A stretch of 64,000 nt of DNA from VXLM01 sp965242665 (GTDB taxonomy: Bacteria; Chloroflexota; Dehalococcoidia; Lucifugimonadales; VXLM01). The stretch covers positions 682,001-746,000 of the forward strand of contig OZ251484.1 in NCBI GenBank assembly GCA_965242665.1, written 5' to 3'. The position numbers and the translations under genes were made by a program. This document shows positions 1 to 11,069 of the stretch, in pieces. Every line of letters starts with the position of its first letter. Within the stretch, counting starts at the first letter, position 1. A model generated the notes under the pieces. The model made no database searches, had not been told where the DNA came from, and saw nothing but the letters and a program-made list of their open reading frames with translations.

Positions 1-4
1 GGAA

Positions 5-3000
5 ATGGTCCGCCGGTACCAAACGCAGGGACTGCGCGTCGCGGTCATCGACCGCAGCCGACAGGCGGCAGACCTCCAAGCTGGGGCGTTCGGGGATCAC
101 TACCGAAAACTGCCTACAAGGGCCTCGATTGCCCTCGCGCGCACCATCCTCCAGCGCCACCTCTACATCGCCGCCAAAGACGTACCGAGCGCCGTCGTCT
201 GGATACTCGACGACGACAGCCGCCTCGACAGCCTCGTACTCCGAGAAGACGGGTCGCTCGTCCGCGAGAGGCAGGACATCCCTGCACAGATACGACGCAT
301 CCAAGACGAGGAGGCCGCGGTGGTTATCGGGGAAGTAACGGGAGAACCGCCACTGCCATTCAGCAGTGCGGTGCGCGTCCAACTCGTCGACCTCTACCAC
401 AACCTCGAAGCCCTGGCGCGCCTGACGCCAGGGGCCCCGTTCCCGAACCGCGCACCGGAAAACGCCAGCCTGCGGATGAAATACCGCGACTTCTACTACG
501 ACCTATCCAGAAAAGAGACCGATCACCTAGAAACCCCATTTTGGTACCAACCCTCGACCGGCCAACGAACCGCCGCGCAGGTGTTCACGGAAATGGCCCG
601 TAAGGTTCCCGACATACTGCGCGGCATTCAAGTGTTTCGACCCCTCGCCCATCGACTGCGCAGCGATCTCCATCTCGCCCTCGTTCCATCAGCGAACCGC
701 GGCCCAAACACCCTCGTGTTCGACATCGAGGCACTCCGGGAATTTCCAAATGCCGCGCCAAGCATCGGAACAGTCGACACTCGCCGCAGCGATATGGTAT
801 GGAGCCTGCTCAACCGCTTCGTCGGCGGGCGAAGGGTAGTCTCGGCCCCAATTCCCATACGGCAAGACCGCAGCAACGCAACCATTGGAGACCTCGATTT
901 CGATACGCTGTCGCAAGACATCCATGGCTACGCCGTCTACTCGACGCTTCACGACCTATTCATGCAACGCGCGCATCGCAGGCAACTGGCAGGCAAGCCC
1001 GCATATGGCCCGGACCTGCTCGCGTTCGGCCCTGACGACCTCGAGGCCGCAGAGAGATCGTTCCAAAAGCATGTGACCGAGCGCGTGAGCGCATTCGAAC
1101 TTAGCTACCTGAGGATCATCGGCCTCCTCAAGGCGCTGCACAAGTTCACCCAGGCAGACTCCCAGATCCCAGAGGGACTCGCGTGGTGGCTCACAGACGA
1201 CGATTTCGCGGACGCGGTGGACTCCATTCGATCCCTCACACGCAGACTGAATGACATCTACACCGACGACAACCTCGACAAGTTCCGCCGCCGCGTCCAG
1301 AACTACGACATCAAAGAGATAAGAAAGTTCTACACCAGTCTCTCCGCAATGGCCAAAGAATACCGCGGCAGCCTGCCAAAATCGAACGCACTTGACCAAG
1401 CCGCTGCGGTCTTGAAAAGCGAATTCCCTCATCTCGGAGAGATGAAAACCCTGGGCTTCGGTTCGGAGGCCGTCGTCTTCACCGATGGACGACTGGTCTA
1501 CAAATGCATCCTAGACTTCACCGGCGAAGACTCCGAAAAGCGGCTGCTCGAATCGTTGACCGGCCAACTGGACGGATACAAGACACTCTGCGCGTTGCAA
1601 GAAGTCAGTAGCGTTGGGAACGACCTCATCATCGTGTATCCATTCGAGGCTGGACAACGCTATCGAGGCGGATTCCTCGACGACGTGCTGACATTTCTGC
1701 GAGAGTGTCGGACGGCAGGCATCGTCTTCCGCAACGTCCATCCCAAGAACTTCATCGTCACGTCTGGCGGATTGAGATTCATCGACTATGGACGCGACAT
1801 CAGGCCGTACAGCGATGCGGAGTTCATGCACATGTGCCGCCGCGCGTTCCTTACTTGGCGCTTCCACTTCCGCAGCGATCTAAAACAGCTGATGAGAACC
1901 GCACTGACCGATTACGACCTGCCCGAACTCCACGGCTTCGAACACTTCCTGTCGGCCATCGATCCTCGACCGGTACACAAGGAGCTCGACGACGCCTTGC
2001 GCGCAATGACCGAGGAAATCGGACCTCGCACTGCTGTAGACTACGGATGCGGACGCGGCGCACTGTCTCGAACCCTTGCATCCGACGGGATTCGAGTCAC
2101 TGCGTTCGATCCCGATCCAAGAGCGGCGGATCTATGGGACTCGGCGAGCGGCGTAGAGTTCATGGACGCATCCAACCAGGATGCCCTCCTCCAACGCCAC
2201 CATGAATTCGACGTCGTACTCTGCAGCCGCGTGCTCTGTACCATAGAAGACCCGGACGAGTTGCGCCGCGTGCTGCGGAATCTCCGGCGCCTAGTGTCCG
2301 ATACTGGGTCCGTTCTGATATCCGTCTGCAACCCGTTCGATTACCGCGTCGAATGCACCGAAGGACACCAGCGCACCCCGGCGCCGAATGCGCGGTACGA
2401 CGAGGTGTTCACCTATGAAGAATGCGACCCGCGTTCCAAACGGCCCAGGAAGGAAACGCACCGCCCCTTGGAAATCTATCGACGAGAGTTTCTGAGGGCC
2501 GGACTGGCCATGATGGAGGCTCCGGTCGAAATACCATGCTCGGATATCTTGAACATGCGGCCCGCGTCCGACTATATGGTCTTTCGTCTGAAGCCCGTAC
2601 CCGACGCGCCGGAAGTCTCCCTCATGATCAAGACCTGCTATATGGAGTGGAAGACCATTGAGCGGCAGATACGCCATCTCGTCTCCCAGCTAGAAGGCCC
2701 ACGCGCCTTCGGGGAAAGAGTCGTGGTCGTAGATCAACGGACAGACGAGTTCACTAGGCAATACGAGAAGCCGAACCCCCGCGCGCACCGCAAGGCTATG
2801 GACAGCCTGCTCTCCGATGGAGTGGTGGACCGGGTGATATACGCGCCACAGGATGAAGCAACGATACGCTCCGTCATGCGTCGATGGTTCGACGTCGACG
2901 TATCCGACTCCCACACCGTCCGCGGGCAGCCCGCCTTCGCCACTCTCTGGGGATTCGAGCAATGCAAGGGAAGATACATCCTCCAACTCGACAGCGACCT

Positions 3001-4270
3001 GCTGATAGGCCGCCAAGATCGAGCGCACGACTACCTCGCGGATATCGTCGACGTCTTCCAAGCGCATCCCAACGCCCTATTCGTGTCGCTCACTATCTTC
3101 AACCTGACTGCCGTTCCGTATAGCCCCGACTACGTCCGCGTCGAGGTGCGCGGCTGCATGATCGACAAGAACCGAATAGAGAGTGTCCTGCCCATCCCAA
3201 ACGACGCCTGCGGAGGAACGCTCCAGCGAACTTGGCACCGCGCCTTCCACGACTTCGTCGAAAGCAGTCGCTTCCAAACCTACAACGGCGGTGACCCAAG
3301 AACCTTCTTCATTCACGTCCCCAATTCCATGAAGGAGGATACCGACACCCTATTTCGCATCATCGATCGGGTAGAGCAATGCTTTGTCCCCTCAGCGCAG
3401 GCAAATTGTGTCGACCTGCAAGGAACCTGGAGCGACTGGGCTGGGCCAAAGCGCGCTGAGCCGTACATATTCGTAATCTCCGGCCGAAATATCGACCCGG
3501 GCCAGTTTCGACGATGCTTCGACTCCGTACTCTCCCAGACCGAATCGAACTGGGGGGCAATCGTCATCGATGACGCATCTACCAACGGATTCGGAAACTA
3601 CGCGCGGACCTACCTCGCCCCCTACCGTGAACGAGTGACCATCATCGAGAACCACGAGCGGCGAGGACTCATGCGGAATACCTGGGACGCCGTAACGAGC
3701 TTCTGCAGCAATCCGCAAAGCGTGATACTAACGCTCGACCCAGACGACCTGTTGGCAGGGCCCTTCGTATTGAAGCGCATCGAAGAGGAATATGACAAGG
3801 GCGCGGACGTAACCATCGGATCCATGCTGCGCCTCGACAAAGAAGCAATCTACCCCGTCGACCTGATCGACCCGCGCGGCAGCCGAGGGGGGAACGTATG
3901 GCAGCACCTCCGCACCTTCAGGAAATACCTGTTCGACGCCATCTGCATCGAAGATTTGAAGATGGGCGAGGAGTGGATAGAACTAGCCAGCGATTGGGCG
4001 TTCATGCTGCCGATCGTCGAGATGTCCTCCAGACCAGTCCATATCGCAGATACCCTCTACATCTACGACCCATCGCCCCGAGAACGCGAGCGCTACGAAC
4101 GAGAACGGGAGTCCGCCGTCTCGCGAATCATCGCGCGGCCGCGCTACGCCATCCTGCCCCCGAACGAACCCTCCTCCGCCCCAAACGTCGGTTTGACTGC
4201 CGCGCGAAAACATGTAATACTAACGCACAACCGCGTCCAATTCCTTAGCCGCAGGAAACAGAGACACTAA
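5..4270 (+). CDS. Multidomain glycosyltransferase / kinase-like / SAM-methyltransferase protein (5' end may lie outside window)
   Basis: About 1,421 residues are visible; the true start may lie upstream because the frame is open to the window edge. Domains in order: an N-terminal region with a DDD acidic motif (WILDDDS, ~res 75) resembling a GT-A sugar-nucleotide site; a protein-kinase-like fold (~480-620) with a glycine loop GFGSEAVVF, a lysine in VYKCI and a catalytic-loop-like HPKNF followed by DYG; a class I SAM methyltransferase (~670-800) with motif I VDYGCGRG; a first family-2 glycosyltransferase domain (~868-1100) with LQLDSDLL; and a second GT2 domain (~1150-1370) with IDDAS and LDPDDLL. 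No membrane segment or signal peptide is seen. The architecture suggests a cytoplasmic enzyme that builds and modifies a surface glycan, possibly priming and methylating it. That role is inferred from the domains only; no polymer-export gene is visible next to it. Confidence 0.75.
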   Translation: MVRRYQTQGLRVAVIDRSRQAADLQAGAFGDHYRKLPTRASIALARTILQRHLYIAAKDVPSAVVWILDDDSRLDSLVLREDGSLVRERQDIPAQIRRIQDEEAAVVIGEVTGEPPLPFSSAVRVQLVDLYHNLEALARLTPGAPFPNRAPENASLRMKYRDFYYDLSRKETDHLETPFWYQPSTGQRTAAQVFTEMARKVPDILRGIQVFRPLAHRLRSDLHLALVPSANRGPNTLVFDIEALREFPNAAPSIGTVDTRRSDMVWSLLNRFVGGRRVVSAPIPIRQDRSNATIGDLDFDTLSQDIHGYAVYSTLHDLFMQRAHRRQLAGKPAYGPDLLAFGPDDLEAAERSFQKHVTERVSAFELSYLRIIGLLKALHKFTQADSQIPEGLAWWLTDDDFADAVDSIRSLTRRLNDIYTDDNLDKFRRRVQNYDIKEIRKFYTSLSAMAKEYRGSLPKSNALDQAAAVLKSEFPHLGEMKTLGFGSEAVVFTDGRLVYKCILDFTGEDSEKRLLESLTGQLDGYKTLCALQEVSSVGNDLIIVYPFEAGQRYRGGFLDDVLTFLRECRTAGIVFRNVHPKNFIVTSGGLRFIDYGRDIRPYSDAEFMHMCRRAFLTWRFHFRSDLKQLMRTALTDYDLPELHGFEHFLSAIDPRPVHKELDDALRAMTEEIGPRTAVDYGCGRGALSRTLASDGIRVTAFDPDPRAADLWDSASGVEFMDASNQDALLQRHHEFDVVLCSRVLCTIEDPDELRRVLRNLRRLVSDTGSVLISVCNPFDYRVECTEGHQRTPAPNARYDEVFTYEECDPRSKRPRKETHRPLEIYRREFLRAGLAMMEAPVEIPCSDILNMRPASDYMVFRLKPVPDAPEVSLMIKTCYMEWKTIERQIRHLVSQLEGPRAFGERVVVVDQRTDEFTRQYEKPNPRAHRKAMDSLLSDGVVDRVIYAPQDEATIRSVMRRWFDVDVSDSHTVRGQPAFATLWGFEQCKGRYILQLDSDLLIGRQDRAHDYLADIVDVFQAHPNALFVSLTIFNLTAVPYSPDYVRVEVRGCMIDKNRIESVLPIPNDACGGTLQRTWHRAFHDFVESSRFQTYNGGDPRTFFIHVPNSMKEDTDTLFRIIDRVEQCFVPSAQANCVDLQGTWSDWAGPKRAEPYIFVISGRNIDPGQFRRCFDSVLSQTESNWGAIVIDDASTNGFGNYARTYLAPYRERVTIIENHERRGLMRNTWDAVTSFCSNPQSVILTLDPDDLLAGPFVLKRIEEEYDKGADVTIGSMLRLDKEAIYPVDLIDPRGSRGGNVWQHLRTFRKYLFDAICIEDLKMGEEWIELASDWAFMLPIVEMSSRPVHIADTLYIYDPSPRERERYERERESAVSRIIARPRYAILPPNEPSSAPNVGLTAARKHVILTHNRVQFLSRRKQRH

Positions 4271-4318
4271 GGCTTCAGGCCTAGCGAGGGACGAAAAGGA
4301 GATAGACGAAGCCGCGAC

Positions 4319-5140
4319 ATGACAAAGCATATCCACCATCGTTGGGCTGAATTAAAGAGAATCACTCGAGAACGCACCACAGGCTTCTATCATTCATTGA
4401 TGGCGTCCAAGGTGACGCGATACAGATACCATATCATAGCGATTTTTTCTCTGCTCTTGATTGTAGAGGTAGTACCACCCTTCATTTGGGATGCCATTCT
4501 AGTGGACGTTGTACCCTCTTTCGTTTGGGAGCATCCGGGAACGTATATGGCATTGTGGCTTGGGATTTTGGGGGTTACTTCATTGGCATGGATGGGAATG
4601 GCAGTACTAATCGCAACAGTACCGTTCTCGATACGACGTGTCTACTACGTTTTCGTAGTTTTCCCGCTACTCGTAGTCGCACAGCTCGGTCTGCTAACAA
4701 TTCCAACCGATCCACTAGGAGGTTTCGCATTAACTGTCGGGATGTTTTCGATGCTACTGCTAGGAATTGCTGGGATAGTTACAGTGATCATCCTACGAAC
4801 CGTACTAGCGAGCAAACCCAGAACGCTTAGGCTATATGTGGTAGCTGTATTAGCTGCTATCGTGGTCACATCTGCGCTGTGTATTACACTGGTTATCGGA
4901 CTGTGGATTCTTCGAGAAATAGGAGGATCATCGGAGGAATTTTGGGGTCTTACTGCTCTACTGCTGCTGTTCACAATACCATTCCCTTTCCCTATACTGG
5001 CAACTATACTGATCAGCATGATCAAGCATCCGTACCAGCATCTAGTAGTAGGGGGTGTCGTCTTGTGGGTGGTGATCACGATTGGAATATGGGTCTGGTT
5101 AGTTCCGATATGGATCGAAGAGTGGCGAGTAGCGCAGTGA
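4319..5140 (+). CDS. Polytopic membrane protein of unknown function
   Basis: 273 residues with about seven hydrophobic spans (for example around residues 38-60, 75-100, 108-128, 135-160, 172-198, 208-230 and 243-265) and a basic N-terminus, so it is an integral membrane protein. I do not recognise a family. An AAGGAG lies 17 nt before the ATG, which is wide for a Shine-Dalgarno. The gene is visibly richer in A/T than both neighbours, which hints at separate acquisition. It follows the glycosyltransferase gene by 48 nt on the same strand and may be co-transcribed with it. Confidence 0.65.
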   Translation: MTKHIHHRWAELKRITRERTTGFYHSLMASKVTRYRYHIIAIFSLLLIVEVVPPFIWDAILVDVVPSFVWEHPGTYMALWLGILGVTSLAWMGMAVLIATVPFSIRRVYYVFVVFPLLVVAQLGLLTIPTDPLGGFALTVGMFSMLLLGIAGIVTVIILRTVLASKPRTLRLYVVAVLAAIVVTSALCITLVIGLWILREIGGSSEEFWGLTALLLLFTIPFPFPILATILISMIKHPYQHLVVGGVVLWVVITIGIWVWLVPIWIEEWRVAQ

Positions 5141-5246
5141 TTACCATCAGAATGATTCGTCCTCGCGGCCCCTACACCAAGCCATCAGAGCACACCACTC
5201 GAATCACTCTCGGCTCCTGTGCATCGTTGGACGGCGAATCGTCCGG

Positions 5247-5269
5247 CGGGGTGAGGGATGGGGGGCGAT
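5247..5269 (+). repeat. 23-bp direct repeat, left copy
   Basis: A 23-bp G-rich sequence ending in GGGATGGGGGGCGAT. It covers the ribosome-binding region and the first two bases of the start codon of the following gene. An identical copy lies at 6742-6764 over that gene's stop codon. Confidence 0.8.
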
Positions 5270-6749
5270 GATGCGAGATTTCGTCATGCGGCACAAAGTT
5301 GGGGCAGCGACCATCGTCGCGGCGTTGGTCGTCGCTGTGTTTTCCATCTACACGGTTCCCCTCAACCCTCCGCTCGGCGACTGCTTTGGAGGAGTGCTGT
5401 CCCAAGACCCGCTGATCTGCTATGTGCTCGAACAGGCCGACAGACAAGACGTCATCGACGTGGAGACCGTGTACGACGCAGACGGCGTGCTCTACTTCTC
5501 CCTCAAGCAGGATGATGAACTGAGTAGCAACGTGTACGAGTTCTTCGAGGCGAAAGCTGTTGAGTTCTACGACCGTTGGCCGGACGACTTGCCTCGTTGG
5601 CCGGACGAATCGACTGACCTCTCTGAATGCCTAGAACGCTTTGATCCTAGGGAATGCTCTCTAGGAATGAATTTGGGCCTCATGTACCTGCCAAGGTCAA
5701 TGGTGTACAACGACATGCGATTCTTCATTGGAGGGGATGCAGCTCGTCGATCGACGCCTGGTTGGGCATCATGGCGGCAGCTCTGGCCGGCCACGACGAG
5801 CGGCGCGTCGGATGCGTCTACAACTCCCGCCACCTTAGACGTGTCCGATGTCGATATGACTAACCTGCCTGTTCATTACGCTTGCCCTGATAAACTCTAC
5901 GGCCACCGGGATGATATCTGCAGCAGAGACCAAAACGTCGCCCTGTCCATCCTTGACACTCATTCACCGAATGGAACAGACAGGAACAAGTACATTGAGT
6001 ACGCAGACCCGCCGGAAGACCCAGCACAGGTCATCGCTCTCAAGAAGATAATAGATCCGTGCTATGGAATAAGTTGGGGCGTCTGCGAATGGACGAGGAC
6101 CGTCACTTTTGTGCAAGGGGACACGACTACCTACGTAGACAGAACCGTGAAACAAGCCGCGAGCGTTACCAAACCTGATTATGACGACATCGTACTCATC
6201 CCCGCGAAGTACGGGCCAGGAGAGTTGATGCGCTGGGTGGAGATCCTGAATCGATTCGCTCTCTCGACCGGCAACACCATCGGCCTCTACGAAGCGACGA
6301 TAGACGACAACAAGCAGGATAAAGAGTTTGAGGTCGTGTTCACCTCGGCAGGTCCGGGTCCGGCGAGAATGACTGAAGATGGAAGACATGACCTATCCAC
6401 AGTGCGTACTATCATCCTCGTGGCAGGATTCGACGCCCAGCGGATAGCAGCCGCGCTCCCAGCATTGCTGCCGCTGCTGGGCATTCCAACCGACGCCGTG
6501 GGGCTTGTGCTGGAATACGAATTGCTGAGTTCAATAGAGCATTACGGGATGAGGTCCGGCGGCCCCAGCCTGGAGGGTATCGAACACCTGCAGTCAGCCT
6601 ATGAATGGACGGCGCTCGAAAGGTTCGCGGGCATGTTCGGTGTGTCGGTAAGAGTTCTCATCGGCTCAACGGGCGTCGGCGCGGTGTTGGTCGCGGGCGG
6701 CATCGTCGCGCTCGTTCTGCGTCTGCGCCGGCGGCGCGCGCCGGGGTGA
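5268..6749 (+). CDS. Membrane-anchored protein of unknown function with N- and C-terminal transmembrane segments
   Basis: 493 residues. A hydrophobic segment at ~8-28 works as an uncleaved signal anchor, a ~430-residue extracytoplasmic region follows, and a C-terminal membrane span (~465-485) ends in a basic RLRRRR stop-transfer tail. The ectodomain holds several Cys (for example CFGG, ICYV, CLERF, CSLGM, ACPD, CSRD, CYGI, GVCEW), consistent with disulfides. A low-complexity Ser/Thr stretch (~res 170-190) may be a linker. The start lies in a G-rich ribosome-binding region. I recognise no known domain. The gene is bracketed by perfect 23-bp direct repeats covering its start and stop. Confidence 0.7.
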   Translation: MMRDFVMRHKVGAATIVAALVVAVFSIYTVPLNPPLGDCFGGVLSQDPLICYVLEQADRQDVIDVETVYDADGVLYFSLKQDDELSSNVYEFFEAKAVEFYDRWPDDLPRWPDESTDLSECLERFDPRECSLGMNLGLMYLPRSMVYNDMRFFIGGDAARRSTPGWASWRQLWPATTSGASDASTTPATLDVSDVDMTNLPVHYACPDKLYGHRDDICSRDQNVALSILDTHSPNGTDRNKYIEYADPPEDPAQVIALKKIIDPCYGISWGVCEWTRTVTFVQGDTTTYVDRTVKQAASVTKPDYDDIVLIPAKYGPGELMRWVEILNRFALSTGNTIGLYEATIDDNKQDKEFEVVFTSAGPGPARMTEDGRHDLSTVRTIILVAGFDAQRIAAALPALLPLLGIPTDAVGLVLEYELLSSIEHYGMRSGGPSLEGIEHLQSAYEWTALERFAGMFGVSVRVLIGSTGVGAVLVAGGIVALVLRLRRRRAPG

Positions 6750-6764
6750 GGGATGGGGGGCGAT
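6742..6764 (+). repeat. 23-bp direct repeat, right copy
   Basis: Identical to 5247-5269. It contains the TGA stop codon (6747-6749) of the enclosed 493-residue gene. Confidence 0.8.
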
Positions 6765-6808
6765 AAGTATCGTAGCAGACCGCCCGCACACCGTAAACCC
6801 GCCCCCCG

Positions 6809-9157
6809 TCACTCCAGCGCGTCCGGGGCGAACTCCACCTCCCAAATGCGGCCGTCACCGTCGAACTGTCCGGTGACGATCCGCGCTATACCGTACTGCG
6901 GAAGAGAAACGGCGGCCGCGCACTTGCCGTCGAACACCACGCCGCGCACGTCGAAGCCAAAGTCAAGGTTGTCGAATCCATGCTCCCTGCGAAAGTCGAG
7001 AATATCGTCGAGGTCTGCAGGGACGACGTGCAGGAAGAAGCCCGCCTGCGTATCCTCGGCTGCGCACGGCTCCTTGACGTAGTACAACTTGCCCCCGTGG
7101 ATGTACAGATCGAACTCCGAGCGCGCAGCAGGCTCGTTGGACACGACCGTTTGGTACTGGGAGATGAGCTTGGGCCCTTGAATGACATGCGCTGCGGTCC
7201 AAGCTGTGCTGCTGCCGTCGATCCGGCCGGTGCGAATGCCTGCGATGTCGTACTGCGGTAGATTGACGCTGGCCAGACACCTGCCGTCGAATAGCAAGCC
7301 GCGGTTGCCGACAGCGAAGTCGAAGTTGGCGAACTTATGCTCCCTGAGACCGTCCGGAAGATCGTCGATGGCTTCGGGGAAGACGTGCAGGAAGAAGCGC
7401 GCATCGAGGTCCGACCTGTTGCATGGCTCCTTGAGGAAGTACACCGTGCCGTCGATGAGATATACCTCGAAATCCTCCCGAGCCAAGGGCTCGGCGGCCA
7501 CGACCGATCCATACGTGGATCGATGCCATGCAGTCAAGCCGGCTATATCGTAGAGGAACAAGTGCCGGTTCTGAGGGGTGAGGAGTGCGTCCGTGGCGAA
7601 TCGTCGGCGAGCGACGAGGAATTTGTGACCCGCAGTCGAAGGGTACCCAAAATCCATGAAGGCCGAGTTTAGATAGTACGACACTGCGTGTGGAGGCAGC
7701 AGTTTTCGGATGCCGCCGATATCGGGGACGACGACTGTCCCTCCCGCAGTCGCCTCGCGCATGGCAAGCACGTCCCGCTCCGCCGCTCTCGTCACTCTCG
7801 CCCCCTCCGCGTTGTACTCATCGATGCCGCTCATCTGGAAGCTGGAGGCTGCAAAGAGCACGGCGGCGACCACCGCAACGGCGGCGATGACGCCGTCTCG
7901 ACCGGTCAGCCTCCTCAGCAACAGCAGGACGATGGTGAAGAAGACCAACGGGAGGCCAATGTAGTAGATAGGCTCGAAATCATGGAATGCGGTGTAGTTT
8001 CGCATTGGCAGCGCCCAGAAGAAGCCGAACGACGCCAGCGTTGCGAACAGGATTCTCGGACGTACGAACAGCGAGCCAACCAGACACGCGGCTGAGAGAG
8101 CGACTCCGAGGACGGCGGCGAGGCGATTCGATAGCTGCGTTTGGGTTGCGTCCACATAGCTCCCGCCAAGCAAGGCGTAGGGAATGAACATTCGGGAGGT
8201 CTTGGAGAACTGCTTTTCTAGGAAAGGACGCCAGCCCAGGGATTCGGCGTGTCCGATCCCGCCAGCTCCGGAGCGCTTCAGCATAGACTTGAAGGACGGC
8301 AACTCCGTCAGCGGCGTCTCCCCGCCCAACGCAACGTACTCCATGGTGAAGTTGAAGGCAAGGATAGATAGGCCAAACCCCAGCGCAACTGCGCCCAGCA
8401 GCAGGCAGCGGCTGCGAAGCAGCGTGGACGCAATGAGCCTACTTGACATACCCGGTGGAGTAGAACCTGCGGCGACAGAACGCGCCCGCAGCAGGTCGCG
8501 CGCAAGCCCAAAGATGACGAATGGCAGCACCAGGGCCAAGACGTGCCACCCCACCAGAAGCGCGATGCACGTCTTGACGAGCAGCTGACGGAAGCGGCCT
8601 TCCTGCACGAAGATGACCATGCCGTGGAAGGCCAACAGCACCCCAAAGAGGTCGGGCATCCCCTCATGGGCGGTCATGTCATTGTAGAAGAGCAAGTAGA
8701 GCGAAGAGAACGACAGGAGCGTTGCCGTGAGTGCGATCCAGCGATTGGACGTGAAGCGGCTGAGCGAGAGATACGCCAGGACCGCGGCTGCCGCGAAGAG
8801 CAGCAGCATCAGGATTCTGACGGCCATGATTTGGGCGGACGGGTTACCGGAGACGGGCAGGGCGGCCGCCTTCATAAGCAGATAGCCGCCGATGGGGAAG
8901 CGGTTGTACACATCGCGGTAGTGGGTGACGCCGTCGTCGTCTATAGTCCGGCGATCGAACCGTTGGAAGCCGTGTGCGGGAGAGAGGTTCACAGCCAACG
9001 TCAGGTGGAGCGAAGACATCCAGCTGTGATAGCCCCCTCGGTAGAAACGCCCTCGGTCGCCCCCGAACACGAATACCGTCGACAGCGCAAGCAACAGCAG
9101 GGCCAGAGGAAGCCATGCGGATCGCAGCGCGGACTTGAGTCTGTCAGGTAATGTCAT
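6809..9157 (-). CDS. Mannosyltransferase-like polytopic membrane protein with a duplicated C-terminal domain
   Basis: 782 residues. The first ~430 hold roughly ten to twelve membrane spans with a large early loop carrying Asp residues (FDRRTIDDDG), the layout of GT-C (PMT/ArnT-like) lipid-linked sugar transferases. The C-terminal ~220 residues are extracytoplasmic and contain two tandem copies of a ~90-residue domain (~565-655 and ~675-765). Each copy has a YxxKEPC motif, a FFLHV(F/V)P motif and a LPQY-I-AxIxTG ending, with one Cys after FDG in each. The enzyme assignment is family-level inference; the duplication is read directly. It faces the suf operon across a 385-nt gap (9158-9542). Confidence 0.7.
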   Translation of the reverse strand: MTLPDRLKSALRSAWLPLALLLLALSTVFVFGGDRGRFYRGGYHSWMSSLHLTLAVNLSPAHGFQRFDRRTIDDDGVTHYRDVYNRFPIGGYLLMKAAALPVSGNPSAQIMAVRILMLLLFAAAAVLAYLSLSRFTSNRWIALTATLLSFSSLYLLFYNDMTAHEGMPDLFGVLLAFHGMVIFVQEGRFRQLLVKTCIALLVGWHVLALVLPFVIFGLARDLLRARSVAAGSTPPGMSSRLIASTLLRSRCLLLGAVALGFGLSILAFNFTMEYVALGGETPLTELPSFKSMLKRSGAGGIGHAESLGWRPFLEKQFSKTSRMFIPYALLGGSYVDATQTQLSNRLAAVLGVALSAACLVGSLFVRPRILFATLASFGFFWALPMRNYTAFHDFEPIYYIGLPLVFFTIVLLLLRRLTGRDGVIAAVAVVAAVLFAASSFQMSGIDEYNAEGARVTRAAERDVLAMREATAGGTVVVPDIGGIRKLLPPHAVSYYLNSAFMDFGYPSTAGHKFLVARRRFATDALLTPQNRHLFLYDIAGLTAWHRSTYGSVVAAEPLAREDFEVYLIDGTVYFLKEPCNRSDLDARFFLHVFPEAIDDLPDGLREHKFANFDFAVGNRGLLFDGRCLASVNLPQYDIAGIRTGRIDGSSTAWTAAHVIQGPKLISQYQTVVSNEPAARSEFDLYIHGGKLYYVKEPCAAEDTQAGFFLHVVPADLDDILDFRREHGFDNLDFGFDVRGVVFDGKCAAAVSLPQYGIARIVTGQFDGDGRIWEVEFAPDALE

Positions 9158-9413
9158 GCTTGAGATACCAGGGGGCGAGTATCCTCACAGGATGACGGAA
9201 CCGACCTACGCGGACCGATTCCGCCCCCGCAATTTCTACTCTCCCAAATACCGATAATACCATAGAGACCGCAGGAGGATTCCATTCGATTCGCGGCATA
9301 GGCTGCGCTCGGATCGCTCCGGCCTGAAAATACTCGCTCGAGGCTTGCCCTCGTCAAGTGCGCCGGACGTACAAACGAAACGGAACCCCGGCGTACAGTG
9401 CAAGGAGAAATCA

Positions 9414-9442
9414 TTGATTGCGAGAGCAGCATTGGGTAGAAT
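9414..9442 (+). promoter_or_regulatory. Probable sigma70-type promoter of the suf operon
   Basis: A TTGATT -35 box (9414-9419) and a TAGAAT -10 box (9437-9442) are separated by exactly 17 bp. The predicted transcription start is near 9449, about 95 nt upstream of sufB. The rest of the 9158-9542 gap shows no gene. Confidence 0.55.
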
Positions 9443-9444
9443 GG

Positions 9445-9467
9445 TTCTTGACTTTGGGAATCAAGAA
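9445..9467 (+). promoter_or_regulatory. Inverted repeat at the suf transcription start, candidate Rrf2/IscR-type operator
   Basis: TTCTTGA (9445-9451) and TCAAGAA (9461-9467) form a perfect 7-bp dyad with a 9-nt spacer. It overlaps the predicted start site just after the -10 box. An Rrf2-family regulator is encoded in the same operon, so autoregulation through this dyad is plausible but inferred. Confidence 0.45.
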
Positions 9468-9542
9468 TAGGCATACTGAGTCAGGCGGTCGGGATTGAGA
9501 TGACCTACTGGACTCTATCTTTGGATTGGAGAGGGGCGATAG

Positions 9543-11003
<1,461 letters not shown>

Positions 11004-11069
11004 TACGAAAGATGAACGACAGAACATGCCGGCGAATGCCGTAAGCGATACTGCGGGCAGCGAGGCGAC

